From: Ligustrum vulgare
Taxonomy: Eukaryota; Streptophyta; Magnoliopsida; Lamiales; Oleaceae
Length of the DNA stretch: 64,000 nucleotides
Assembly: GCA_963555705.1 (NCBI GenBank)
Contig: OY743187.1
Span: 11,980,133 to 12,044,132 of the forward strand
Direction of reading: 5' to 3'
Shown here: piece by piece, positions 11,089 to 23,266 of the stretch
How the letters are laid out: each line of letters starts with the position of its first letter
Numbering within the stretch: the stretch's first letter is position 1
Notes under the pieces: model-generated
The model's database searches: none
What the model was told of the DNA's origin: nothing
Seen by the model: the letters and a program-made list of their open reading frames with translations, nothing else
Translations under genes and position numbers: made by a program

Positions 11089-11780
11089 TTTGAAAAGTGA
11101 GATTTCTTAAATTACATGAGTCTCATGATCATTAAGTGCGGCATTTCGGAAGCCCTTAGTGGCACAGTATCTAAGGAGGTAAATGATGCCAATGAGTTCC
11201 TTGCCGAAATTAAGAAACGTTTTGCGAAAAAAAAAATGATAAGGTTGAAACAAGCATGCTTATGCAAAGCTTGATTTCAATAAAGTATAAAGGCAATGTG
11301 AACATAAGGAAGTACATCATGTAGATGTCTCACACTGCTAACTACTTCAAAACTAAAGACACTAAAACTCGACTTGTCTGATGACTTACCAGTGCATTTG
11401 GTATTGATATCTCTTCCTGCACAATTCAGTCAATTTACGGTCAGTTATAATTGTCAGCAAAGAAATGGACTCTCAATGAGCTCATTTCAAAGTGTGCAAG
11501 CTTCTTGCACAACTCAATCAATTTAACGTCAGTTGTAACTGTCAAGGGGAGAAATGAACTCTAAATGAGCTCGTTCTATTTTGTGTGCAAGTGGAATAAA
11601 AGTTGAAGTAGAAAAGAATTAAAAGTGTTTACTTGGAAAACACCTCTAAAGATAAGGACAATAAAATAAATAAAGAACATAAAGTTGCTAAAGGTCTTGA
11701 ACTAAAGAAACCACATAAAGAGAATGAGAGTTGTTTCTTTTTACAGAAATCTGGACATTTAAAGAAAGATTGTATATAGT
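11089..11780 (+). pseudogene. Copia gag remnant
   Basis: Broken reading frames give a Copia gag: EALSGTVSKEVNDANEFLAEIKKRFAK, then SMLMQSLISIKYKGNVNIRKYI, and a segment like LPAQFSQFTVSYNCQ, with several stops. The LPAQFSQF/VSYNCQ segment appears twice (near 11400-11465 and 11500-11560), a small internal duplication. A zinc-knuckle remnant CFFLQKSGHLKKDC near 11735-11777 has lost its second cysteine (CFFC expected). Not translatable. Confidence 0.75.
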
Positions 11781-11829
11781 ACCAACTAAAGCTGCTACTA
11801 AAACACCTTACGAGCTTTTGACATGCACA

Positions 11830-13900
11830 AAGCTTAGTCTAGAGCATTTCCACATTTGAGGATGTCCAGCTAAGGTTAGGCCTTATAGACCACATTAAGA
11901 AATTGGAATCCAAAACAGTCAGCAGCTATTTTATTGGTTATTTTGAGCAATCGAGGGGCTATTAATTTTATGATCCCACACGTAAGTCAATTTTTGAAAT
12001 GGGAACTGCAACATTTTTTGAGGATGTTGAGTTTGGGGGAGAAATAAAGTTAGAGATATTGTCTTTAAGGAAGAAGTTGATGAATGATCGATTTTGATTC
12101 CTACTATTACTTTTGACAATGTGCAGGTTTCTATACCTGTCATTGATCAAGAAGTATATCCGGAATCTCGGCATGATAATGTTGAAGAACCTCTCATCCA
12201 AAATAAGGTAATAATTTCAGAAATACAAACTCAACAACCTTAATAACCAAAGTTATTAAGGAATCCACGAGAAAAGGGAAAAATGCTATTCCGAATAATT
12301 AAATAGTATATTTCCAAGAACATAAGGAAATAATGGAATGGTGAAAGATGGTCCAATCAATTTCCATCAGGCCATCCAGAGTTCTAACTCTCAAAAGTGG
12401 ATTGATGCCATAAATAAGGAGTATTATAAGCATAATATGCAAGACAATAAAGTTTGGGATCTTGTCCCATTACCAGAAGGTGCGAAGCCCGTTGCACTTT
12501 AATGGATTTTTAAACCAAGAGGGGTTCGAAAGGTAATGTGGAAAGATATAAGGTTCGTCTTGTATCTAAGGGCTTTACATAGAATGATGGCATTGATTAT
12601 AAAGAGACTTTCTCTTCAGTTTCAACGAAAGACTCTTTCAGGGAAATTATGGTTGTTGCACATTTTGACCTCGAGTTACATCAAATGGATGTTAAGACGA
12701 CATTTCTCAATGGAAACATTGATGAGACGGTTTGTAAATTAAAGAAATCCATTTGTGTGCTCAAGCAAGCTTCTCGTTAAGGATAATACAAATTTCATCA
12801 AGTAATTATCTCATCTGGTCTTGAGATTAATGTTGTTGATGATTGTGTGTATTACAAGTTCAGTGGGAGTAGTATATTTCCCTAATTTTATATGTTGATT
12901 ATTGCTTGTCACCAATGATATAGGCATGTCACATAAAATTATGAGATTTTTTTTTTTTTTTTTTTGTCAAGGAATTTTGAGATTAAAAATCTTGGTGACT
13001 ACTCTTTTGTATTAGAGATTCAGATACACCGGGATTGCTCATGGGGTATTCTTGAATTATCACAAAAGGGCTATATCGATAAAGTACTTAAGATGTTTGG
13101 CATGCAAGACAGTAAATCAGGGGACACCCCTGTCACTAAGGGAGACAAATTTAGTCTCGACTAATGCCCTAAAAGTTATCTTGAAGTTGAAGAAATGCAG
13201 AGGCTCCCATATAGTTAAGCTGTAGGGAGTTTGATGTATGCTCAAATTTGTATGCGTTCGGATATTGCATACATTATTGGGATACTAATGAGATATTTAA
13301 GTAACCCTGAGATGGATCATTTGAAAAGCAGCCAAACATGAGTTATAAGGTATTTAAAGAGAACAAAAGATTACATGCTCATATACAGAAAATCGGATCA
13401 GTTGGAGATCATATGGTATTATGATAACGATTTTTCTAGATGCCAAAATAGTAGGAGATCCATATCAGGCTACATCTATCTGTTAATTGGAGGAGCTATT
13501 TCCGGAAGGAGTGCTTAGCAAACACTTTAGCTTCTTTCACCATGACAGCAGAGTTTGTAGCATTTTTGGGGGCATCTAATTATGGAATATAGCTGCGAAA
13601 TTTTGTCACTGGGCTGCGTATTCTGTACGGTATAGAAAGACTACTAAAAATTATATTGTGACAATATCTCAGCATTTTTATATTCCAGTAACAACAGGAG
13701 CTCAACTAAGTCAAAATACATTGACATAAGTTCCTGATTGTGAATGATACAATTCAGAGTGGAAATGTATCAATAAGAACACATTGGGATAAACTCCATA
13801 ATTGCGGATCCGCTTACTAAGGTATTACAACCTAAGGTCTTTCATGAGCACATTGCTCATATGGGTGTTGTATTTCTTGAGGATATTTGGTTTCAGTGAG
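11830..13900 (+). pseudogene. Copia pol remnant (integrase tail, RT, RNase H)
   Basis: The remnant opens with the integrase C-terminal region (GCPAKVRPY, then a stretch like FETGTATFFEDVEFGG in broken frames, to about 12080). Next comes reverse transcriptase from about 12340 (FHQAIQSSNSQKWIDAI, WDLVPLPEGAKPV, then a damaged YVDD near 12890). Then the RT connection/RNase H region (NFEIKNLGDYSFVLEIQIHRD, KGYIDKVLKMFGM, AVGSLMYAQICMRSDIAY, YLSNPEMDH), ending ADPLTKVLQPKVFHEHIAHMG near 13850. Many stops and frameshifts are present. Only ~50 bp separate the gag knuckle from the integrase tail, so protease and the integrase catalytic core are deleted. Confidence 0.8.
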
Positions 13901-14310
13901 AGTTTGTATTTTGGGTGCTTTAGACACATTTACTGTCTTTTTGGATACATTTTAAAGTTAAAGTTATATTTACAGCTGTAAGGTTTCAAGTTTATTATCT
14001 CTGAACTTTTTTGAGGATGATCTCACTAAAGTTGGACCGGTTGGAAATAGGTATGTTAAAGATCACATTACATGTAATTTCCATGCTACACATCCATAAT
14101 TGATCCATGTCATTCAGTTATGTCGATATACGTGATCATTGATGGGCTTAGTTACGATAAATGTGAAAGCCGCTTTGATCCTATGTTGATATAATTGATG
14201 GATCGGATTGTTTGGGAATGCATTCAGTAACGATAGCAAAATTCTGAGTACTTATAAAGTTATGATTGATACACAATTGTAAGGTTACATATATAGCTCA
14301 AGTGGGAGAT

Positions 14311-14765
14311 TGTAAGGATTTTAATCAATCGTGTGGGCTTATATGTGAATTATTGTGTATTGAATAAAAGGCTATCAAATTTTGGTTAAGCCCATTTAAA
14401 GTGATCTAATAAGGATTTGGTATATTGGGCTTTAATGCATCTAATTAATGTATGGACTTTTATGTGTAGATACCAGACCATTACTTAATTTCATGATGAA
14501 CCGAATTAGGTTAACAGTCAATTCAGTATATAAATACGGTTATGGTTCCTGAATCATATGCATTGTTCATTCTGTCTGACATCCCATCATCAGAGAGAAA
14601 ATAAGGACTACGTGTTGATTTGGAATACCCAACCGTGAATCGATCATCGTTAACCATATCTGATTAAGGTACGCTCCCACTTCAATTATTTTCATTCTTG
14701 ATAATTCAGCATGATGATTTTTTTGGATCATAGATAAACAATTATCTGTGATGAATTTTCTAACA
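14311..14765 (+). repeat. 3' LTR of the old Copia element
   Basis: TGTAAGGATT to TTCTAACA, preceded by the polypurine tract AGTGGGAGA at 14301-14309. Pairs with 8427-8888. Confidence 0.9.
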
Positions 14766-14859
14766 TCAATGCCTCTAAGCTATAGGGGTCAAGTTCTTCG
14801 TGATGAGTTTGTCACTCTTGAGTTTTTGTTTTTCTAGTGCTAAAGTATTTTTTCATTTA

Positions 14860-15020
14860 GAGCGTGTTTGGTAATTTTAAAAGTTTTGATTTTTTTTATT
14901 TTATGGATATGTGGTTTAAAAATATTTGAAAAGTCATAAATTGTGGGCTAACTAAGAATGGATGGTTGAGATTAGGTTTAAAAAATTGAGATGAAGATTT
15001 TCCCATTACCAAATGGACTC
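14860..15020. mobile_element. Tourist-like MITE (PIF/Harbinger type)
   Basis: A 161-bp element flanked by TTA at 14857-14859 and 15021-15023. Its ends GAGCGTGTTTGGTAAT and the complement of ATTACCAAATGGACTC form imperfect terminal inverted repeats. Size, TTA duplication and the GTTTGGTAA terminus fit Tourist MITEs. Fragments of the same internal sequence (TGGTTTAAAAATATTTGAAAAGT type) recur near 57470-57600 and 59250-59350. Confidence 0.75.
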
Positions 15021-15457
15021 TTAATGTTGTAAAGTTCCACACGACTTTGAGAAAGCACGATCAGCCAGCGAAAAGGAACACAAAACAAAATATAGTGGTA
15101 ATAACATTTATTATGAAAAGCATCGATGCATAATAAGAGTAGCGTAAAATATGATGTTAAGCTCCCTCTAAAGATATAAATTCCTTTTTATGTATATATT
15201 TCTGTTTTACTTCAGTTTGTTAGGAATGAGCTGGATATTGATTAAAAACAGTTAACAGCACATGAGAGTATGCGTGTCTCATCTCTCTATAACTATGTGC
15301 TTCATATTTACTTCATTAGTAGAGAAATAAAGTAGTTCATTAGATATATTCTCCATTTTTATTCTTGAGTACATTTTTTTACACTGCATTCTTCATGGTA
15401 TCAGAGCCAGCAGATTAAAGTATATAGAATCATTTGAAGACAGAAGAAATTACTTCA

Positions 15458-16003
15458 ATGGCAGAAGGAGAGACTGCTAATACAGATACGAATGAAAACA
15501 CCAGACGAGGAGCTGGACTATATCCCTATGGAGATCCATTAAATCTGCAAGATCATCCGGGAATGATGCTTGTTATATCACCACTGACCAGAAACAACTA
15601 CCTCAGTTGGAGCAGATCTACTAAGATTGCACTGGGAGCAAAAATGAAACTCAGTTTCATAAATGGAAGTTGTGTTAAATCTACTAATGAGTCTACACAG
15701 TTGGAACAGTGGATGAGGGTCGATTGTATGGTAAGGTCGTGGATCCTAAACTCCATTTCTAAAGAATTGGTTGAAGCATTTATATACACCATATCAGCAA
15801 AGGATCTATGAAATGAAATCGAGGAGAGGTTTGGAGAGTGTAATGAACCTCTTTTGTATCAAGTTCAAAGGGAAATCAGTAGCATCACACAAGGAACTCT
15901 GTCGATCGAAAGGTATTACACTAAATTGAAGAGATTATGAGACGAATTAATCTGCCTAATGCCAACTCCAGTTTGTACTTGTGAAGCTGCAAAACAAGTT
16001 TCA
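15458..16003 (+). pseudogene. Copia gag remnant in deletion derivative
   Basis: It begins at ATG 15458 (MAEGETANTDTNENTRRG) and contains the gag pre-domain LNLQDHPGMMLVISPLT, NNYLSWSRSTKIALGAKMK and FINGSC, then MVRSWILNSISKELVEAF. An in-frame stop falls at 15809-15811 where a Trp codon is usual (DLWNEIEERFGE). The frame continues past it as NEIEERFGECNEPLLYQVQ and SIERYYTKLKRL with a second stop, fading near 16000 at the deletion junction. Confidence 0.75.
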
Positions 16004-16142
16004 TGAGGGTTTTGCCCTTCCTCAACATATTTCTTCCAGTAATCAGATAGCGGATTTGTTTACAAAGCCACTAGCTGCTCACTCTTTTCAGTCTCTTGCT
16101 TCCAAGTTGGGCTTACGTGATTTCCACCAAGCTCCAACTTGA
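16004..16142 (+). pseudogene. RNase H C-terminal tail fused after a gag remnant
   Basis: The frame reads GFALPQHISSSNQIADLFTK then PLAAHSFQSLASKLGLRDFH and ends with a stop at 16140-16142, immediately before the polypurine tract. This is the canonical last ~45 residues of a Copia polyprotein (NQIADLFTKPL). The join to gag lies within about 15990-16004. Confidence 0.75.
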
Positions 16143-16378
16143 GAAGGGGGGGGGGTGTAAAGATATAAATTCCTTTTTATGTATATATTTCTGTTTTACT
16201 TTAATTTGTTAGGAATGGATATTGATTAAAAACAGTTAACAGCACATGAGAGTATGCGTGTCTCATCTCTCTATAAATATGTGCTTCATGTTCACTTCAT
16301 TAATAAAAAAATAAAGGAGTTCATTAGATCTATTCTCCATTTTTATTCTTCAGTACATTTTTTACACTGCATTCTTCA

Positions 16379-16755
16379 CTTTCGTTTATTTTAAGTAAAA
16401 AAATAGATTGTTAGTATATTTTGATAACGGTTGATGAAATATGATTGAAAAGTTGATATAAAATGTGAGTATTACGAAATGTATGAATAAACAACTAGAA
16501 GATTTTTTTTAACGAAGGTCAAACATGAGCTAAGTATCATAATTTCGTTCAAAAGAAAAGTATCATAACAAAGAAAAAAATGTAGAATAAAAAAGGTACC
16601 AGAAATGTGAATATGCAAAATAGAATAAAATTAAAATCGCGTGGACATTGATTCAAAAAAGTTTAAAACTCAACTATCAAAACAACAAAGCTTTTTTTTT
16701 TTTTTTTTTTTCCTTTTTTAATAATAATAATAATTAAAAGAATCAATAAAAGTAG
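16379..16755. other. Short intergenic stretch
   Basis: AT-rich sequence with a long T tract at about 16691-16712 followed by AAT repeats. No gene seen. Confidence 0.5.
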
Positions 16756-17906
16756 TTATGGCAGAACACATTTTGTAGTAAGATTTCAAATCAAACCGTT
16801 TAAAACGATTTGAAATTTTTCCAAACTAAACTAAATAGTTTCATTTTCTAAATCAAACAAAACGAAATCATTTTTTGCAATTTTCCAACAAATGAATTAG
16901 TAGATTCCAAATGAACTCGAATGCACATATTCACCCAAATTTTGACTTGAGATTTCGAGTTAAAGTTAATAATAGTATTCAGCTTCTCATTGAGTGCATC
17001 TATGAATATTGTATGATATCTTATATCATTGCTGGCATTCAAACCCGAAACATATACATTATAGCACAAAACAAAACAAGATACGAATCTGATCGTACGC
17101 AGTTACCAATTGCATAATAGTTCCATAAATTCAATGCATCAACCATATCATGATTAATCCCAGAAAAAATCTTCTGAGATTTAAATAAGAATTTGTTGGT
17201 ATAATAAATAACACGGTATACGAAAGAATAAATACATCAAACACTCGTGTAGCCACAAATCACTGTAACACAACGCAGAATGGTGTCTTTCTATAGAGTA
17301 AATAGTAATCAAAACGATCATATACTAACTTGCTATCAAGCAAATGTGGAAAACACTGCAATAAATGACGATTGCATGTATATCTAATACTTGATGCAGA
17401 TAAAATATAACTATGTCATCTACAAGTTACATAGTAAATCAACTCAAGTTGATAAACAAACTAATTATATAGAAGTAAACGTTTGAAATTTTCTTAAATA
17501 AACTGTAGTTAGTTGTTACATTAAAAATTTTATTTTAAGAAAATATTTTGGATGATGATTATTATGAAATATATAAGTAAAAACTCTTTCCAAATGATTG
17601 TGGATTTCAACAAATTAATCTTTGACTTCTTAATTTTTATTTGTTAAGAATAAGAAGTGTGTTGCATTTTTTTTTTAAAATTGAATGTTTGTCTGATTTT
17701 ATTTTATTTATTTTTAATTTTAAAACTTGATGGCCTGACGGGTTGAAACCGCAGTTTTGACAACTGAAACATAAACCACACCTTTAAGACGGTTTGGAAT
17801 TTTTCCAAACCAAGCCAAACAATTTCACATTTGAAATCAAACGAAACAAAATCATTTGTTGCGGTTTGGTTGTTTCGCGATTTGATGATTTATTTGTTCA
17901 CCCCTA
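16756..17906. mobile_element. Non-autonomous hAT element
   Basis: It is flanked by a perfect 8-bp duplication AAAAGTAG at 16748-16755 and 17907-17914. The right end TTGTTCACCCCTA is a good hAT terminus; the left end TTATGGCAGAACACA is decayed. Both subterminal regions carry AAACCGTTT/AAACGGTTTGG and GGAATTTTTCC motifs, as in the element at 3806-4500, which also shares the TGTAGTTA and TTTTATTTTAAGAAAATAT interior. No transposase frame. Confidence 0.75.
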
Positions 17907-17914
17907 AAAAGTAG

Positions 17915-18518
17915 TATAAAGTGATTCTCAATTTTCAATCGGACCGACTGATCTAGTTTGAAGGTTATATAATATACATTGTTGAAAAAAAAAATTATAT
18001 TCTATATTTGTCTTAATTTCACTAAATTCAAATTGGATGTAGTATCGGACTTGGTTGCCAAAAATTGACTTTAAATAAAGAAGCGAGAAAAACACTTTCT
18101 ATCTTATTAGTCAAGTGTGCTAGCTAAGGATATGTATGTGATTATTGTACAATTATATTCAATCAAATAAAATGGAAACTAAACACAAGTAGGAATAAGC
18201 AAAGTAGTAACCTTACTTGTACAGACAAATTCGAATAGATTAATGACTGACTTGGAAATGAAGAAGTAAGTGATATGTAATTGAAGTTGAAAAAACAAAT
18301 CATAGTGTATGAATATAAAAAGATAGCTTGAGGCGAGACGTCGACTCTCTTTCCTTAAGACGTAATTGCCCTGTCCAGGTACTAGCAGTGTAATTGCCTT
18401 GCCCACCTACAAACGCCTCCCAAGATAAACGATCAATTCCTTTTGGTAACAGCACTACAAATACGAAAGGACAACGAACCCGTAGTGTACGTTTTGAACT
18501 TCTTCGATATGAAATGGA
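17915..18518. other. Intergenic, nothing identified
   Basis: No open frame or transposon terminus recognised. Confidence 0.45.
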
Positions 18519-18526
18519 CTTTAAAG

Positions 18527-19619
18527 TAGGGGTGGAAAAAAAATAGAAATCGAGAGAACCGAACAGGAACTGAACAAAAAAATCGAAACCGATCAGTTCT
18601 TTAGGAAAAAAATGAGAACCTGAACCAAACCGAAATCGAAAAATTGAGAATCGAAAATCGATCGATTCCTATTTAAAGATCAAAAATCGAACCGACACTT
18701 TTGAGACTTTCTGTATTGTTTTACATGGTAATTGTTGAATTTTTCATATCATGTTGCATCTTATATGAAATTTTGTGCACCAATTTTAGAAGACGGGATG
18801 TTTGGTCGCTCACTCGCATTGATTTAGTACATCTTTTTTGTGCAATATTTACAAATTAAGGCAATAGCCGTTGTGTTGATATGTACTGGAATAATTTTAG
18901 GAAGAGACTTTCTGTATTGTTTTACATGGTAATTGTTGAATTTTTCATATCATGTTGCATCTTATATGAAATTTTGTACACCAATTTTTGAAGACGGGAT
19001 GTTTGGTCTCTCACTCGCATTGATTTAGTACATTTTTTTTGTGCAATATTTACAAATAAGGCAATAGCCGTTGTGTTGATATGTACTGGAATAATTTTAG
19101 GAAGATGTGTGGTTTGACATATATGTGACTTTTGTGGAGGTGCATTAGTGAATTGTGGTTTGACATTGAAATTTGAGATAAGAGTTCAATAGAAATTTTT
19201 GTTTTTGAAGTATATATAGATTCAAATGAGCTAAATGATTTTATGTTATGGTAAATGTGTCTATATGTTATCAATATCATTTAATATTTTAGTTCAGATG
19301 ATCCAGCCATTCCAATATAAGTTGTATATAGAACAACAGAAGATGAAGCTCCTACTTTTCTGGTTACCTGTGGGGATGTACAGAATATTATAACTGTTCT
19401 TAGTGTCTTTTGAACCCAAATATATTCAATTTGAATATTTGACAGTATAGATGGTTTTGTTTGGAAAATTTTGACTAAACACTTATTTATTTTTTGCACA
19501 CATTTTCATGTTTGCTCAAAGTTGAATTTTTTAAATAAGAATCGAAATCGAAATCATTCGGTTCTTGAATTTTGAGAACTGGAATCAGAACCGAACCGAA
19601 AATTGAACGTGTAGCCCTA
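18527..19619. mobile_element. Non-autonomous hAT element, family B copy 1
   Basis: Starts TAGGGGTGGAAA and ends GTGTAGCCCTA, hAT-type termini. Flanking 8-mers CTTTAAAG (18519-18526) and CCTTAAAT (19620-19627) match at 6 of 8 positions. Subterminal regions are packed with GAACCGAAA/ATCGAAACCG motifs. The interior is shared with copy 2 at 20631-21635 (TTGTTGAATT, TCATATCATGTTGCATCTTA, GAAGACGGGATGTTTGG) but carries a 201-bp tandem duplication not present there. Confidence 0.75.
18703..19104. repeat. 201-bp tandem duplication inside hAT copy 1
   Basis: The block starting GAGACTTTCTGTATTG at 18703 recurs at 18904 almost unchanged. Copy 2 of the family contains a single equivalent, so the duplication arose in this copy or its lineage. 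Confidence 0.85.
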
Positions 19620-19627
19620 CCTTAAAT

Positions 19628-20622
19628 ATACAATGATTTTACAAAGTGTATATGAGATGTACAATGACAATTGAATGAAAAAATCAAGCCTAGGAGGTCC
19701 AATTCATAGATGTTTAAATGTCGTGGCCGAAAAGACAAGCCCAAAAAATCAGCATATTCATAAAGGTCATGTATGTTCAATGCCAGACACCACTTGCATT
19801 TTGCTCGATGAACTCTTGAGCAGTTTTCATGTAACTCGAATTTTGCTTGATAGCAGCTCGAGCTTTTAGTTCAAACTTGAAATTTTCAAATTAAATAAAA
19901 CTTAAGCAATTAATTTTTTAATTTCTCCAAAAAGAATATGTTTAATTTTTCCAAAAAAGAATATGCATAACAATAATTCTATGTCCCATGTCCCACGGCC
20001 TATACCGTATCATATCGTGTGGGCTTTGGACTTAAACTCAATAGGATATAGGTCCTCCCTTCTCAAATACTATTTGTACTCCTTGGAGCCCAAATCCAAG
20101 TATCCAAGTTGAATGTTATAAACTGTTAATGTTCCAATGTTTTTCCTATGTTGGACAACTTAAGTTTGTCCACGTTATTCCAAAAAATATGTATAAATAT
20201 ATCTATTTAGCAATCGATTTCTCATTTATCCAAAAATGTTTTTAAGAATATAAGTATACTCTGGTTATCTACTAACGGAGTAGAGTAAGTTTGACTCCTC
20301 ATCTGTATGGAACGAATATCGAGACCTACCCGGATATTTGATCAAAGTTGGCCCATTTGTCAAGTATCTCCAACAGCTGTGACCAAGACAAAAAAAAAAA
20401 AAGTTATTCTAGTGAAGAAATCCTTGCTTTCTTTGTTAGCACTTCTTCACTCACACGATATTGCGAGATCAAGCTTTCACCCATTGTCCAAGATTCCCCA
20501 CCGTTGCCGCAATAGGAGTCTAGGTCGTGTGTGTATGAGGTGTGAACCATGATAATTTATCTATGGGAACATTGATTTATACATTCTCTTAGTCAACCAT
20601 GTAGACCATCCCCATGTTGGTG
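19628..20622. other. Intergenic, no gene recognised
   Basis: Mixed-composition sequence between two hAT elements. Short open frames (for example near 20307-20552) lack homology that I recognise. Confidence 0.45.
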
Positions 20623-20630
20623 GTGAAGGG

Positions 20631-21635
20631 TAGAGGTGGACAAAAAAAGGGGAATCGAGAAAATTGAAACGGAACAAAAATATCGAAACCGGTCGGTTGT
20701 TTAGGAGAAAAATGAGAACCGAAAATCGATCGGTTCCTATTTGAAAACCGAAAATCGAACGGAGAACCGAACATTCTTAATTTAAAAATTAAGTCCATGT
20801 GACACTTTTGACATTTTTTGTGTTACTTTGCATGATAGTGTACAAATCTAGCTTACTTAGATGTATTATGATAATTGTTGAATTGTTCATATCGTGTTGC
20901 ATCTTATATTAAATTTTTTGTGCCAATTTTAGAAGATTGGATGTCTAGTCTCTCACTCACACTGGTTCAGTGCATTTTTTTGATGCAGTATTTATAAATT
21001 AAGGCAATGACTGTTGTGTTGATATGTCTAAACTAATTTTAGGAAGGATGTGTGGTTTGACATGTATGTGACTTTTGTGGAGCTGCATTAGTGAATTGTG
21101 ATTTTACATTAACGTTTGAGATAAGAGTTCATTAGAAATAGTTTGTTATCTTCGAAGTATATCAACGTTCAAATGACCTAAATGATTTTATGTTATGGTA
21201 AAGGTGTTTATATGCCATCATTATCATTTTTTTAGTTCGGATGATCCGGGCATTCCAGTATAAGCAGTAGATAGAACAACAGAAGATCCTACATTTCTAG
21301 TTGCTACTGGGAATATACAGAATATTATAGCTGTATTTAGTATTTTTAGAACCTGAATATATTCAATTTGAATAATTTACTAAATAGATGGATTTGTTTG
21401 GGAGATTTTGACTCAACACTTTTTTTTTTTTTTGCACACATTTTCACATTTGCTCAAAGTTGAATTTTTTTAATAAAAGAACCGAACAAAGAATCGAAAA
21501 ATAACCGAAACTGAATCGGAACCGAAATCTTTCGGTTCTTGAGTTTTGTGAATCGGAACCAAAATCAAACCGAAATTTTCGATTCGGTTCCGATTCCTTC
21601 GATAACCGAACCGAAAATCGAAATGCCCATCCCTA
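20631..21635. mobile_element. Non-autonomous hAT element, family B copy 2
   Basis: It is flanked by a perfect 8-bp duplication GTGAAGGG at 20623-20630 and 21636-21643. Ends are TAGAGGTGGACA and TGCCCATCCCTA, inverted hAT termini. Subterminal GAACCGAAA repeats and the interior match copy 1 at 18527-19619. 1005 bp, no transposase. Confidence 0.85.
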
Positions 21636-21643
21636 GTGAAGGG

Positions 21644-23211
21644 AGTGCCCCAGTTGGTAGAAAAATCCCATGAAAACGTGAATGGAAGAGTTGAAACTAC
21701 CTACTGTTATTTCTAGGCTTCTTTGGAATGGAACTACTCAACTACAAACTATGTGAGTCTCCTGTACGGTTCCTTTGAGAAGGGTGTGATACCATCACCT
21801 ATCAGGCCGGGCAATCTAACCTAGCCCTTCGCCGGCTTAGCCTTGGCTACTTACTTTTTCCCTTGTCGAGTCTAGGTCCGGTTGTTACACCAATACGTTT
21901 AAATCCTATAAGAATTTTGATCAGTGTTTGACTGCCAATATGCTTCCTTGTTCTTCCCACTTAACGAGTTTGGAGTGATTTTGAAGGTGCAAAGCAAATT
22001 GGACCTCATTTTATGTCAAATAAGTGGAAAAAATGGAAAGAAAGAACCAAAATGAAGCAAAATTTACGACTATTGCATGTGATGGCTCACGCGAAGATCC
22101 ATTTTTGTTGGTATATACTAGTATTAAATTGGTCCTTCCAAATAAAGAAAGCATGTAATTTTCCTTGAAATTCCATGAGAATGTTGAATAACAGATTTAT
22201 TGCAATATTCAAGACTTAAACAAAGTCATGACAAGACGAACTCAATTACCTATATATCTCGATACAGGACTAACAAGTTTGCAAAAATATACTTGAGTTG
22301 ACTCGTAGAAAAACCGAGTTCCATCATTGCTCTCCTCGAGCCTTGATCATATATCCAGTGATAGGCTAAATTTTTATTTATCATTTTCAGTCATTAAAAA
22401 TAAATAAATAAATAAATAATTAAGACTTGACCAACACACGAGCCTATGCAAAGAGTCAAGTCGGACATCACTTCCCTCGAAACGGGTGGCCTATAGAATT
22501 AGCACGGCTTCGGAGCAAGGATCTGGTCAAACAATAGTTGAGCCAACCCATGTCTTGAGTTGGTCGAATTAATTTTACACTTCCATATTAAATTCGACAA
22601 TATATATATATTATACAACTATAAAATAAATTAATCGTTAATTAATTTGAAGTTGAAGAAGGATAACTAGATTCTCGCTTACGGACAATGAAGCAACAAT
22701 ATTTTGAGGAACGTAATTAATAATTTAATCAAGATTAACTTTGCTTGATTGCCAAATTACCAATTGACCATCGATACTAAAGCTTGTATATTAAACAAGC
22801 CAACCAAGTTTATATTTAGGCTAATAAGCCTTACACTTCAAATTTCCTCCTCGTGTATGAAAATTTTAAGTTGCAATCTTAGGGTTTCATAAGGTTTAAA
22901 TTACGCATATTTGAGAAATATTACATTCAACGATTTATTATTTTTAATAAAACAATACAGATTATTTATTTCATAATTTTATGTCGGGTTTTTAGGACAA
23001 AAACAGTAATTATGAAAAGTATTAAAAAGAATTTCTTTACTAAATATTCGAATAAAAAATTTATTTCACAAACTAGCTGAACAAGGACAAAACTAAAAAA
23101 ATATAGAATAACACTAGATCAACGTATAATAATGAAAAATATTAAAGAAGAAAAATAAATAAAATCTTGTTTAATTATTCTATTCAGTCTAATTTTACGT
23201 ATCTAATATTC

Positions 23212-23266
<55 letters not shown>

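Larger units (their letters stand above)
8427..14765 (+). mobile_element. Old degenerate Copia LTR retrotransposon
   Basis: LTRs lie at 8427-8888 and 14311-14765. A primer site TGGTATCAGAGCC follows the 5' LTR at 8891-8903, and a purine tract AGTGGGAGA precedes the 3' LTR. Flanking 5-mers TGAAT (8422-8426) and TCAAT (14766-14770) are a target duplication with one change. The LTRs differ at about 29 positions by eye over ~455 bp plus one 7-bp indel (~6%), so the insertion is old. Inside are a 2.2-kb repeat-rich leader, a broken gag and a broken pol lacking the protease and integrase core. Confidence 0.9.
15167..16378 (+). mobile_element. Copia deletion derivative, 1.2 kb
   Basis: Short LTRs lie at 15167-15395 and 16156-16378. 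The primer site TGGTATCAGAGCC abuts the 5' LTR at 15396, and a G-rich polypurine tract lies at 16143-16155. The LTRs differ at about 12 positions plus two indels (~5%). Flanking 5-mers CTCCC and CTTTC are only a weak target-duplication candidate. The internal region is just ~760 bp: a broken gag joined directly to the extreme C-terminus of RNase H, with protease, integrase, RT and most of RNase H missing. Confidence 0.85.
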
